Below are positions 1 to 6,595 of a DNA stretch of 43,812 nucleotides, piece by piece; the first letter of the stretch is position 1, and every line of letters begins with the position of its first letter. Origin of the DNA: a virus; IMG/VR virus record IMGVR_UViG_3300032322_000784, positions 1 to 43,812 of that record, one strand, 5' to 3'. The notes under the pieces were generated by a model. The model had not been told where the DNA came from. It saw only the letters and a program-made list of their open reading frames with translations, and made no database searches. A program made the position numbers and the translations under genes.

Positions 1-1412
1 GCAAGTGTTGTACCTACAGGAGCATTAGCACTCATGTCAGAAACTTTAAGTCCCTCTGCATTTGCAAACGCACGACCTTCTTGAATAATTTGGTTCATCA
101 ATGCATTTAATACTTGTGAAGGCTCTTTATAAGGCAACATTAAAATGTTATCTCTGATTGCACCGCTTGGTACGTCTACATCACGGAATTCACCAGGAGC
201 AATGGGGGTATCATCACCTTTAATGCGTAGCCCGCGTGACTTAAGCCCCCCTGGTAGGTTGCTCAATGTACCAGCATCAACGAGTTGTCTTAAAATCATT
301 GTGCCAGACTTAGCAAACGCTCCAATCAAGTGGATTAAACCAAAACAGTAGAATCCGAATCCAGGAATATAACCGTAGTGTACAAAGTGTTGACGCTTAG
401 CTTTTAATTTATCATCTGGGTTCCAATTACGACGAATAGCTAAGATAGTACCTGTACCTTTTTCGATAGTAATTACATAAGGTAGTGCAATGCCATCTTC
501 AGAGTCACCATTTTCTAAATCAAGATCAACATGCATCTCAAGGATTTTAAATCTGTCATCCTCTGTAGGATTAAACCCTAACTTCTCTGCAATTTTCTTT
601 TCAGCTTCATCAATATCTAAGAATGGTTCACCTAAATCTACATCACGATAAAACCCTGCAACTTGTAGCTTATGTAATTCATTTTTTGTTTTACGCATCA
701 CATGCGTCACACGTTCAGCTGTTTCTAAATTAGACGCGCCATAAGGGACCACCATATCTTCTGCTGGCACATACATCGCCACTTGTCTTTCGAACGATGG
801 ATCATAGTAAACTTTTTTAAACGCATTACCTGCTAAGCCTAGACCCCATAGCATGCGTTCGTGTTCTGGCCTGTACTCAGGCATCTCTTGCATAAGCTGA
901 TAGTTCATATCTTCTTGAACACGTTCAGCCGCTTCTTCTTTTTCTTTAGTTTGTTTACCTACGATTTGTGTTTTGACTGGACCTGCTGCTGGAAATGTTT
1001 CCATCATGGTCTCTGCTTGGAATTTAACTAACGCTTCTGTCATCAAGGGGTGATACACATTACATGCACCTGGCCATGGTTCAGTTCTATCTTCTACTTT
1101 CAAGCCTAGCAACTCTAAGCCATCCACATAAGTAGTTAACCAATCTTTTCTAGAGTTAACATCAGCATCAAATTCACCAATCAAATTACCTGACAACTCA
1201 GTGAGCTGACCTTCATCTAAATCTTCTGCTAAGTTAGCATTGAATTCATCGCCAGCAACTTTTTTACCTGGAACGATTGTGATCTCCATACTACCATCAT
1301 CAAGCGTTACGCTCTCTGGGTTTTCAATTTCAATAGAAAGGTCTGGTTGACCCATTGCTAATTCTTCTAAGCCTTTAGGTGCTTGTGCTAAACTTTTATC
1401 TATATCTGCCAT
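1..1412 (-). CDS. Portal protein (P22-type), 3' end beyond the window
   Basis: This encodes the portal, the ring at the capsid vertex through which DNA is packaged and ejected. The frame is open from the ATG at 1412 to the left edge, about 470 codons, so the C-terminus is missing. The translation starts MADIDKSLAQAPKG and contains ETMMETFPAAGPVKTQ near residue 145, typical of long P22-like podovirus portals in environmental phages. A Shine-Dalgarno AAAGGA lies just upstream of the ATG. It follows the large terminase by 10 nt, the usual terS-terL-portal order. The family call is from remembered sequence style, not a search. The ORF itself is certain. Confidence 0.88.
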   Translation of the reverse strand, partial: MADIDKSLAQAPKGLEELAMGQPDLSIEIENPESVTLDDGSMEITIVPGKKVAGDEFNANLAEDLDEGQLTELSGNLIGEFDADVNSRKDWLTTYVDGLELLGLKVEDRTEPWPGACNVYHPLMTEALVKFQAETMMETFPAAGPVKTQIVGKQTKEKEEAAERVQEDMNYQLMQEMPEYRPEHERMLWGLGLAGNAFKKVYYDPSFERQVAMYVPAEDMVVPYGASNLETAERVTHVMRKTKNELHKLQVAGFYRDVDLGEPFLDIDEAEKKIAEKLGFNPTEDDRFKILEMHVDLDLENGDSEDGIALPYVITIEKGTGTILAIRRNWNPDDKLKAKRQHFVHYGYIPGFGFYCFGLIHLIGAFAKSGTMILRQLVDAGTLSNLPGGLKSRGLRIKGDDTPIAPGEFRDVDVPSGAIRDNILMLPYKEPSQVLNALMNQIIQEGRAFANAEGLKVSDMSANAPVGTTL

Positions 1413-1422
1413 TTGTTATCCT

Positions 1423-3003
1423 TTAAATTGAGTACAGCCTATTTCTAGAACTCTTAAATCCTTTTATTTCTTCTGCTTCATCACTAGGCAACCTAATAAA
1501 TCCACCTTGTCTAAATCTTATTAATGCTAAAGTCGTGCTATCTACCAAGTCATCATTAGCACCACTAGGAAAATCGTTACATTCTTCTATAACTTCATGA
1601 GCCCATCGTCTATCGGGAGCCCATACTATACCACTTCTAAACAAATCTGACACAGCATTTACACGAGTTATCTTATCTTGCCCTTTACCTGGTGTAAATT
1701 CACCGACAGGGATACCCATACGTCTAAACTCTTGGTATAAAGCTGCACCATTAGATTTCTTTTCAACTAAAAATGCGTCTGGTTCCCATTCCTTATACTC
1801 TTCTATACATAATTCTTTGAGCTCTGGGAACTCTAATCGTTTCTTAATACTATTTAACAGTATTATATTATAGTTATTGGTTTCTTCGTTAAAAAAGACG
1901 CCCCAAGTGGTGAGCGCATTGTAGTCCGCTCTATTATTCGCCTCCTGGGCAGCATCTAAACTCATAATGGTAAATTCACAACTAGGAGGATCTTCTTCTT
2001 CCCATATTTTCCACCATTCTCTTTTAATTAACGCGCCTTCTTCTGATACTGGGTTCTGTAAATACTGTGCATTCCAATATCGCGTATCTAGCGCCGCTTT
2101 TTTAGCTAGTAATTCTTCTAGACTCCAAAACTCAGGCCATAGTGGTGTTTCAACGCCGTTTTTATCTTCTATAATTGCAGGGAACTCAACTACTTCCCAC
2201 TGATCTACCCCTTCTTGCTTCACCATCTGGTTCACAATCTGTCCAGTCAAGTCAAGCTTTGACCACCTCGTCATCACAACAATAATGGCACCGTTAGGCA
2301 TAAGACGCTGTATAGGGCCAGACTGAAACCACTCCCAAGCAGGGAGAAAAACATCAGCTCTTCCGAGCTTTGCATCTTGCTCAGAGTGTGGATCATCAAT
2401 GATAAAAAGATCAGCCCCGCGACCAGCGAGGGCACCACCCACACCAATCGCAAAATATTCACCATTAAAGTTTGTCCCCCATCTAGATGCTGATTTACTA
2501 TCTGCCTGTAACTCTACTTGCGGAAATATGTCTTTATACGCATCCGAGCCCACCAAATTACGGACACGACGACCAAAGCCAACCGCCAAATCAGCTGTGT
2601 GAGACGCCATAATAACCTTTTTAGCAGGAAATTTACCGAGGAACCATGCAGGCGCAAGATATGAAATAAGCTCTGACTTACCATGTCTCGGTGCAATGTT
2701 AACGATAACTCTTTTTTTCTTTCCTGCAGCAATATCTTCAAATATCTTAGCCAACCTCGCATGATGCGCTCCTATAATATATCCAGGGTAAACATGTTGT
2801 ATAAATTCTAAAAATGATGTGTTACCCGCATCTTGTACTATCTTACCATCCGTCAGTTCTAGTAGTGCATCTACTTCTTTAGCTTCTTCCTCTGCTAAAT
2901 GCTGCTTATGTGCTCCTAAAAACCTAATGAGTGATAAGACTCTTTTCTCTTGTTCTTTCTTTTCTTCTTCAGGCGTTAAGTTTTGATCCGCATTACTCAC
3001 CAT
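1423..3003 (-). CDS. terL: Terminase large subunit
   Basis: This is the packaging motor: an ATPase that drives DNA through the portal, plus a nuclease that cuts the concatemer. The ATPase shows a Walker A variant APRHGKS (residues 104-110), Walker B LFIIDD (199-204) and a coupling-type motif MTRW (244-247). The C-terminal RNase H-fold nuclease shows the expected acidic residues: D350 in MSLDAAQ, E414 in LVEKKSNG and D484/D485 in NDDLVD. At 526 residues it is full length. The start overlaps the end of the upstream gene by 11 nt. No strong Shine-Dalgarno is visible, so translation is probably coupled. Packaging type (headful or cohesive ends) cannot be judged here. Confidence 0.95.
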   Translation of the reverse strand: MVSNADQNLTPEEEKKEQEKRVLSLIRFLGAHKQHLAEEEAKEVDALLELTDGKIVQDAGNTSFLEFIQHVYPGYIIGAHHARLAKIFEDIAAGKKKRVIVNIAPRHGKSELISYLAPAWFLGKFPAKKVIMASHTADLAVGFGRRVRNLVGSDAYKDIFPQVELQADSKSASRWGTNFNGEYFAIGVGGALAGRGADLFIIDDPHSEQDAKLGRADVFLPAWEWFQSGPIQRLMPNGAIIVVMTRWSKLDLTGQIVNQMVKQEGVDQWEVVEFPAIIEDKNGVETPLWPEFWSLEELLAKKAALDTRYWNAQYLQNPVSEEGALIKREWWKIWEEEDPPSCEFTIMSLDAAQEANNRADYNALTTWGVFFNEETNNYNIILLNSIKKRLEFPELKELCIEEYKEWEPDAFLVEKKSNGAALYQEFRRMGIPVGEFTPGKGQDKITRVNAVSDLFRSGIVWAPDRRWAHEVIEECNDFPSGANDDLVDSTTLALIRFRQGGFIRLPSDEAEEIKGFKSSRNRLYSI

Positions 3004-3601
3004 TATTGATAACTTCGCCTTGAATTTCTTTTTCGTCTAACCTTTTTTGTAGTTTACCTACCAAGGACTGAAGTCTTGACTCTATAGCATCCATCGACAT
3101 ATTCTTATGGACCACTTCAGTATGTTTTTTAAAGGCATCTACACCATCAATGTCTCCTATGGCACGTAATGCTGTAATTCTTTCTTTAGGTTTATCTGCG
3201 GTTGTTGCTTCTCTTATCAACCCATTGACTACAAACGTCTTTAAGTCCTTTAACTCATCCACAACTTGTGCATCTAACTCAGCTACCATACCCGCTAAGC
3301 TTGCTAATGTCGCATTTTTATATTTTTTAAGTTGTAATTTGTTATTAGGGTCAGTAATCATGGTCTTAATCACAGACTTTGCCTCATCTACGTCTTCTTG
3401 CGTAGCCTCGATCTCTTGTCCGGTTAAGTCAGCAATTAGTTTTACGGTGTTAGCGAGCATTTCTACCTCTTCTTGATTAGTTAAATCAGGTAGTGCCTCA
3501 CGGGCGCTCTTAGGAATAGGGATATTTTCTTCCAAATTTGGCATCATCACGACGTCATATGGACTATCTATTTGAATTTCTTCAGTATTTTCTGTTTGCA
3601 T
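2993..3601 (-). CDS. Putative terminase small subunit
   Basis: This is probably the DNA-recognition subunit of the terminase. The evidence is position (immediately before and overlapping terL), size (202 residues) and a mostly helical, charged sequence. The C-terminal part RITALRAIGDIDGVDAFKKH resembles small-terminase oligomerisation segments, but I see no diagnostic motif. I start it at the ATG at 3601 because AGGTGA sits 11 nt upstream. An in-frame GTG at 3616 would add five residues but lacks its own Shine-Dalgarno. It is the first gene of the leftward operon, behind the promoter-like TTGCGA/TATAAA pair at 3676-3649. Confidence 0.7.
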   Translation of the reverse strand: MQTENTEEIQIDSPYDVVMMPNLEENIPIPKSAREALPDLTNQEEVEMLANTVKLIADLTGQEIEATQEDVDEAKSVIKTMITDPNNKLQLKKYKNATLASLAGMVAELDAQVVDELKDLKTFVVNGLIREATTADKPKERITALRAIGDIDGVDAFKKHTEVVHKNMSMDAIESRLQSLVGKLQKRLDEKEIQGEVINNGE

Positions 3602-3648
3602 GGGTTGCTGTATCACCTATGAATATATTTTTGCAGCTATTCTGTGAT

Positions 3649-3676
3649 TTTATACTACTTTGTCATTAACTCGCAA
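3649..3676 (-). promoter_or_regulatory. Leftward promoter for terminase-portal genes
   Basis: On the minus strand TTGCGA (3676-3671) and TATAAA (3654-3649) are separated by 16 bp, a fair sigma-70 type match. It reads into the putative small terminase and lies back to back with the rightward -10 at 3687. Prediction only. Confidence 0.5.
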
Positions 3677-3686
3677 CCTTTTTTAG

Positions 3687-3692
3687 TATAAT
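3687..3692 (+). promoter_or_regulatory. Rightward -10 element, possible leaderless start
   Basis: A perfect TATAAT lies 6 nt before the ATG at 3699, so the transcript would begin at or next to that ATG. No good -35 is seen at 16-18 bp; TTGTCA at 3660 would need a 21-bp spacer. The same TATAAT-6 nt-ATG geometry recurs at 20545. Confidence 0.45.
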
Positions 3693-3698
3693 GTGTAT

Positions 3699-3791
3699 AT
3701 GAAAGACTTAATTACTATTACTATTGCTGGAATTTTACTTTGGTGGGTTATGATTTGGCCTGATCCTATATATGCATACTACCTTAACTAA
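3699..3791 (+). CDS. 30-residue membrane peptide (hypothetical)
   Basis: A short open frame, MKDLITITIAGILLWWVMIW followed by PDPIYAYYLN, with one hydrophobic segment that could span a membrane. It has no Shine-Dalgarno; its ATG is at the predicted transcription start. Its end overlaps the start of the SprT-like gene by 20 nt in another frame, so ribosomes reading it could feed the downstream gene, which also lacks a Shine-Dalgarno. It may be a leader peptide rather than a functional product. I do not recognise it. Confidence 0.4.
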   Translation: MKDLITITIAGILLWWVMIWPDPIYAYYLN

Positions 3792-4116
3792 GAAGAACCT
3801 AGAAATTCTATACAACATGGCTTGCCAGATGGCACCATTCAACAAACTCCCTATGCCTAAGTCTTCTAAAGTTAATTTTAAAGTGATTAAGAACCCTGAT
3901 ATATATGGTTGCTTTGATGAACACGAGATGGAAATACAAATTAGTTCTAATGCATGCGGGCACTTCACAACTATCTTCCAAACCCTCCTTCATGAAATGG
4001 TACACCTAGCTCTCTATGTTCGGGGTGATGATGACTTCCATTTACATGGTGAAAAATTCCTTCGTATTAAAGCAGTCTACTCCGAGTTATACAACTTCGA
4101 TCCAAAAGCAATCTAA
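3772..4116 (+). CDS. SprT-like zinc metalloprotease
   Basis: A 114-residue protein with a zinc protease motif HEMVH (74-78) followed by HLHGEKF (90-96), which supplies a likely third zinc ligand. HExxH followed by a downstream H-G-x-x-F is the pattern of SprT-like domains; the C-terminal zinc ribbon of long SprT proteins is absent. Related domains (Spartan, SprT) act on proteins near DNA, so a phage version might clear a host protein from DNA, but this is inference. It is the first recognisable rightward gene, next to the divergent promoter region. It lacks a clear Shine-Dalgarno and overlaps the small frame upstream. Confidence 0.75.
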   Translation: MHTTLTKKNLEILYNMACQMAPFNKLPMPKSSKVNFKVIKNPDIYGCFDEHEMEIQISSNACGHFTTIFQTLLHEMVHLALYVRGDDDFHLHGEKFLRIKAVYSELYNFDPKAI

Positions 4117-4369
4117 CGGGCGGTTAAGCCAACATCAGAGGACGTAGTAAGTTAGGTATTTTTTGGCTTTCTGCCTAGCATGCTTTAACTACTAAATCTG
4201 CGCCCCCCTATTTTTCAAATTTTTTATAGAAATTTTTTTAGTTTGTCAAGTTTAAAGACAAGGGGGGTGGTTTGGGGAATGCGTAGTTATTTGTGCAGAT
4301 TAAAGGGGGAAGGGGGAATGGGTCCCATCTACTAATATTTGGGGGGTGGGGTATAGGTAGGGGTGTAAC
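4117..4369. other. Non-coding stretch with C/T runs then clustered G runs
   Basis: No gene is visible between the SprT-like gene and the next promoter. A C6 run at 4203-4208 is followed by T-rich sequence, then by strand-biased G runs at 4262-4267, 4274-4277, 4305-4309, 4312-4316, 4320-4322, 4341-4346, 4348-4351 and 4360-4363. A small hairpin TTGTC/GACAA sits just before them. The runs could form G-quadruplexes or an R-loop in the rightward transcript. Function unknown; a replication, termination or regulatory role is possible. Confidence 0.6.
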
Positions 4370-4398
4370 TTTACATATGTTTCTACCTATGAGATAAA
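4370..4398 (+). promoter_or_regulatory. Sigma-70-like promoter, copy 1 of a duplicated pair
   Basis: TTTACA (4370-4375), a 17-bp spacer ending in TGA, and GATAAA (4393-4398): a good promoter with an extended -10. The same hexamers with the same spacer occur at 5127-5155. It drives the small genes at 4445. Confidence 0.7.
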
Positions 4399-4406
4399 GT
4401 ATTCAA

Positions 4407-4425
4407 CCAAGCAACTTCTGTTTGG
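4407..4425 (+). promoter_or_regulatory. Leader stem-loop before the 4445 gene
   Basis: CCAAGCA pairs with TGTTTGG (one G-U pair) around loop ACTTC. It lies just upstream of AACTAGGAG, the ribosome binding site. The 5197 gene has a different stem at the same place, so the structure seems kept while the bases differ. It may protect or expose the ribosome binding site. Confidence 0.5.
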
Positions 4426-4444
4426 TATTAACTAGGAGATATGT

Positions 4445-4603
4445 ATGAAACTATCACACCAGGAAGTAGAGTCATTAATACCTGTTTTATATCGTATTAT
4501 TCAAAGGAACTACGAACTAGATAATGTAGATAAAAACCTTATAGCAATACTGCGTAGATTAAAACAGTATCATGAAACAACTTTACAACTAGAAAGAGAA
4601 TAA
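4445..4603 (+). CDS. Hypothetical 52-residue protein
   Basis: Starts MKLSHQEVESLIPVLYRIIQ and is helical and charged, with no motif I recognise. AGGAG lies 6 nt before the ATG, and a promoter and leader stem-loop lie directly upstream. A UUCG terminator follows 10 nt after the stop, so this is a single-gene transcription unit. That well-defined unit supports it being real despite its size. Confidence 0.7.
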   Translation: MKLSHQEVESLIPVLYRIIQRNYELDNVDKNLIAILRRLKQYHETTLQLERE

Positions 4604-4613
4604 CAAATCAACT

Positions 4614-4634
4614 GGGGGCTTCGGCCCCCTTCTT
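4614..4634 (+). terminator. Rho-independent terminator with UUCG loop
   Basis: GGGGGC and GCCCCC form a 6-bp stem closed by TTCG, followed by a short T-rich tail (TTCTT). The cUUCGg loop is very stable. It ends the 4445 unit, perhaps incompletely since the tail is weak. Confidence 0.75.
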
Positions 4635-4649
4635 AATAGGAGATTGTAT

Positions 4650-4799
4650 ATGCGTTCAGTAATTAGATTCATAGAAGGTTTAGTAATGTTAATGATTGGT
4701 GGCATTGCATTGTTTTATATCCACACACCAACAGGTGCGGCGTTGTGTGTAGTAGCTGCATGTATGTACTTTTATTTATCAATGACAGAGGAGAACTAA
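4650..4799 (+). CDS. Small membrane protein (49 residues)
   Basis: Two hydrophobic stretches, LVMLMIGGIALFY and ALCVVAACMYFYL, are separated by a short polar turn (HTPTG), suggesting a two-pass inner-membrane protein. AATAGGAGA precedes the ATG. It sits 1 nt before the next gene, sharing its transcript. No family recognised. Two-helix membrane proteins of phages include holins and superinfection blockers, but nothing here decides between these. Confidence 0.65.
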   Translation: MRSVIRFIEGLVMLMIGGIALFYIHTPTGAALCVVAACMYFYLSMTEEN

Positions 4800-4800
4800 G

Positions 4801-5001
4801 ATGTATACAACACAACTAGATTTATTCCCTGCAACACTTGGACAAGCAAGACGTAACAAGCTCGTTGACTTCCTAGGTTTAATGGAGGATGACTTATGGA
4901 ACAACTCGGATGTAACAGAGCCGTCGTTTGATATAGCTTATGAAATCATCAATGAGATAAGAAGGAGAATGTTAGAAGGTAAGATAGTAGAAGTATTATA
5001 A
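4801..5001 (+). CDS. Hypothetical 66-residue protein
   Basis: An acidic, helical protein starting MYTTQLDLFPATLGQARRNK. GAGGAG lies 7 nt before the ATG, inside the end of the upstream gene, and a strong terminator follows at 5009. No domain recognised. It is the last gene of the short unit that begins at 4650. Confidence 0.65.
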   Translation: MYTTQLDLFPATLGQARRNKLVDFLGLMEDDLWNNSDVTEPSFDIAYEIINEIRRRMLEGKIVEVL

Positions 5002-5008
5002 CCAAGAG

Positions 5009-5034
5009 GGGGAGCCTAGCTCCCCTTTCTTTTT
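5009..5034 (+). terminator. Rho-independent terminator
   Basis: GGGGAGC pairs with GCTCCCC around a 3-nt loop, followed by TTTCTTTTT. It starts 7 nt after the stop at 5001. Confidence 0.85.
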
Positions 5035-5045
5035 CGCCTAACGAT

Positions 5046-5068
5046 TTGATACCAGTTATGTGTCGTCG
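5046..5068 (+). repeat. Direct repeat copy A
   Basis: A 23-bp sequence containing ACCAGTTATGTGTCGTCG, matched at 5931-5953 in 22 of 23 positions. A shorter related copy is at 5851-5866. Together with the upstream terminator tail and GCCTAA, the neighbourhood resembles that after the 5814 terminator. GC-rich unique sequence follows to about 5100. Confidence 0.8.
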
Positions 5069-5126
5069 CGGTTGTTTCGGGCGCGTTCGCGAGGTCGTTA
5101 TTTAGCTATTCACTAGGCCCTGAAAC

Positions 5127-5155
5127 TTTACATATCCTCTCAGCTATGAGATAAA
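5127..5155 (+). promoter_or_regulatory. Sigma-70-like promoter, copy 2 of a duplicated pair
   Basis: TTTACA (5127-5132), a 17-bp spacer with CTATGA at its end, and GATAAA (5150-5155). These match the promoter at 4370 in both hexamers, the spacer length and the extended -10. It drives the 5197 gene. Confidence 0.75.
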
Positions 5156-5161
5156 ACAATC

Positions 5162-5177
5162 ACGGCAAATTCGCCGT
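5162..5177 (+). promoter_or_regulatory. Leader stem-loop before the 5197 gene
   Basis: ACGGC pairs with GCCGT around AAATTC, just ahead of TAACTAGGAG. It sits at the same place as the different stem at 4407. Confidence 0.5.
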
Positions 5178-5196
5178 ATAACTAGGAGCATTAAAC

Positions 5197-5802
5197 ATGG
5201 CAACATTAAACTTAAAACAAATAGGTTATCAACAAGCTACAAACAAAGACAACGAGCGTTCACTAGCTCGGACTGTATATGAGGCCTATCCTAACTTTGA
5301 TGATGAGGTTGCGGACGAGCCAAAGGCCGAACTATTTGCGGGTTATCAATTAAGAATCGCCGAGAATCAGCCGAGCATTGATCAACATTTTATCGTTGAA
5401 AATGGTAATTACTTACCTGTTGAAAAACTCGCCTTTGATAATCACAAGGGTGAAAAGTATCACCGAACTGTTGCTAACATCATGGCCTATACGCCACAAG
5501 CGTTTGGCGCGTTAAGGACTAGCAATCCACAATTACACGCGATCATCAAGGCCGAGCGTGATCAAGTAAGCAAATATTGTAGCAACCGCTTGAATGATCT
5601 TAAAAAAGCGATCAAGGCCTTGAAAGGCGAGGGTCAGCCGAGACAACGAGGCGCAACCCGAACCTTTGCTGAAACTGTCAAAGAAACTTTAGATGGCCTT
5701 AAGAAAAAATGCGCCAATGCAAAGGCGCGAGGCGATGACAGCGCGAACGAAAAGAAACTCATAACCGCGATTTCAGAATTCAATCGTAAATGGGTTAGCT
5801 AA
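5197..5802 (+). CDS. Unknown 201-residue protein with distinct base composition
   Basis: The protein starts MATLNLKQIGYQQATNKDN. It has a mixed N-terminal half and a basic, helical C-terminal half with GEGQPRQRG at about 144-152, suggesting nucleic acid contact. No family recognised. It uses many GCG, GCC, GAG and CGA codons, unlike the AT-rich codons of neighbours. It is a complete unit on its own: promoter, leader hairpin, AGGAG site, gene and a strong UUCG terminator, all bracketed by direct repeats at 5046 and 5931. This suggests an acquired cassette or a highly expressed early gene with different codon selection. Host-takeover or anti-defence roles are possible but not shown. Confidence 0.8.
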   Translation: MATLNLKQIGYQQATNKDNERSLARTVYEAYPNFDDEVADEPKAELFAGYQLRIAENQPSIDQHFIVENGNYLPVEKLAFDNHKGEKYHRTVANIMAYTPQAFGALRTSNPQLHAIIKAERDQVSKYCSNRLNDLKKAIKALKGEGQPRQRGATRTFAETVKETLDGLKKKCANAKARGDDSANEKKLITAISEFNRKWVS

Positions 5803-5813
5803 GTACTGACTAG

Positions 5814-5839
5814 GGAGGCCTTCGGGCCTCCTTTTTTTT
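5814..5839 (+). terminator. Strong rho-independent terminator with UUCG loop
   Basis: GGAGGCC pairs perfectly with GGCCTCC around TTCG, followed by eight T. It ends the 5197 unit, 11 nt after the stop. Confidence 0.92.
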
Positions 5840-5850
5840 GGCCTAAATTT

Positions 5851-5866
5851 TTGAAACCAGTTACAT
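5851..5866 (+). repeat. Direct repeat copy C (short)
   Basis: TTGAAACCAGTTACAT shares its first 12 bp with copy B at 5931 and is one base off copy A there. It lies just after a terminator tail plus GCCTAA, as copy A does. The inverse of GAAACCAGTTAC also occurs at 14872-14883. Confidence 0.65.
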
Positions 5867-5930
5867 AGCGAGCGGGCGTCAATCAGAAATCTCATAGCCG
5901 ATGCGTAGCTACCTTTTACCTGCCACCTTA

Positions 5931-5953
5931 TTGAAACCAGTTATGTGTCGTCG
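5931..5953 (+). repeat. Direct repeat copy B
   Basis: Matches copy A (5046-5068) in 22 of 23 positions. Weaker similarity continues downstream to a TTAGC-ATTCAC block (5103-5112 and 5993-6002). The two copies bracket the 5197 gene and its control elements. Confidence 0.8.
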
Positions 5954-5997
5954 ACGTCGCTATCGCGTGGTTGCGTGGTCAAGAAGTTTAATTAGCC

Positions 5998-6015
5998 ATT
6001 CACGTAGACGTGAAT
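5998..6015 (+). promoter_or_regulatory. Stem-loop of the TTCACG/CGTGAA family
   Basis: ATTCACG and CGTGAAT pair perfectly around TAGA. The same 6-bp core stem with other loops is found in the leaders at 6553 and 9014. Here no gene follows closely; the origin-like region does. Confidence 0.55.
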
Positions 6016-6089
6016 TTGTTCTGTGTTATGTGGTGTAAGATATACTTAGTTGATAGTGTGGTGTATGAGTTTAACTAAACATGAGCCGT

Positions 6090-6440
6090 GTTCTAAGTTG
6101 TTCTAATTTTGTTCTAAAATCTGTTCTATACTAAGTGTTTGATTAATAAGGAATGTTCTAGTGTTCTAAGGTTTTTAAGGTATAGGGGGGTTTTGGACTT
6201 TGTAAGACCAAGAGGTCGTTTTTCGCAGTGCAAAACATCGCAAACCAAAAAAATCGTTTTTCCCAGCATATACCTTAAAAACGCTAGAACATTAGAACAG
6301 CACAAGAACTATACTAATAATAATAATAAATAAATAATATATAAAACAAAGACTTACCAAGCAAAAACAGACACCAAAAACCTCAAATTCTGTTCCTATT
6401 TGTCAAGTATTTTTAGAACAGATTCTAGAACACGTAGAAC
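6090..6440. other. Candidate replication origin: iterons, inverted repeat, AT-rich segment
   Basis: No convincing gene lies here. GTTCTA occurs six times on the plus strand (6090, 6100, 6111, 6123, 6155, 6163). Its complement TAGAAC occurs five times to the right (6285, 6293, 6414, 6426, 6435). The middle is a long inverted repeat (6155-6184 with 6269-6298). Between the right-hand copies lies an AT-rich run with TAATAATAATAATAAATAAATAA. Iterons plus an easily melted segment are the classic look of a replication origin. A partition site or a large operator are alternatives. No initiator gene is adjacent. Confidence 0.55.
6155..6298. repeat. 30-bp inverted repeat with 84-bp spacer
   Basis: Arm 6155-6184 and arm 6269-6298 match in 27 of 30 positions when one is reverse-complemented, including an unbroken 14-bp block GTTTTTAAGGTATA. 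The spacer holds GGGGGG, a GACC/GGTC hairpin at 6206-6217, and two copies of TCGTTTTTC. Each arm carries two GTTCTA units. A cruciform or a dimeric protein-binding site is possible. Confidence 0.85.
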
Positions 6441-6471
6441 ACCGAAAAGTAAAAAAGTTATGTCAAGTTAT

Positions 6472-6499
6472 ATGTTTATATGTAAAGTTCTGATATAAT
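6472..6499 (+). promoter_or_regulatory. Extended -10 promoter, copy 1 (for 6596 genes)
   Basis: TGATATAAT (6491-6499) is an extended -10. This 28-bp block matches 8939-8966 in 24 positions. No -35 consensus is present, so it relies on the extended -10 or an activator. TATGTCAAGTTAT lies at 6459-6471, overlapping the -35 zone. Confidence 0.65.
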
Positions 6500-6552
6500 G
6501 GTAGTTATGTGGGGAGAGAAAGTAACAGCTCACATACAAAATATAAACCAAA

Positions 6553-6568
6553 TTCACGTCAGCGTGAA
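6553..6568 (+). promoter_or_regulatory. Leader stem-loop before the 6596 gene
   Basis: TTCACG and CGTGAA pair around TCAG, followed by ACAATATAAC and AAGGAGATA. The 9014 leader has the same stem and following sequence with loop ACAA. Confidence 0.6.
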
Positions 6569-6595
6569 CGACAATATAACAAAGGAGATAGCAAC

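Noticed and set aside
145-351. 68-codon frame on the plus strand at the left edge
   Set aside because: Lies opposite the portal gene, which is open across the whole edge and fits a known family.
6139-6333. A 64-codon open frame with a TTG start inside the iteron region
   Set aside because: No ribosome site, covers both arms of the inverted repeat, and gives a low-complexity end (NYTNNNNK). Better read as non-coding origin-like DNA.
6509-6595. GTG-start extension of the 6596 gene
   Set aside because: It would translate through the leader hairpin conserved at 9014; the ATG at 6596 has a strong ribosome site.
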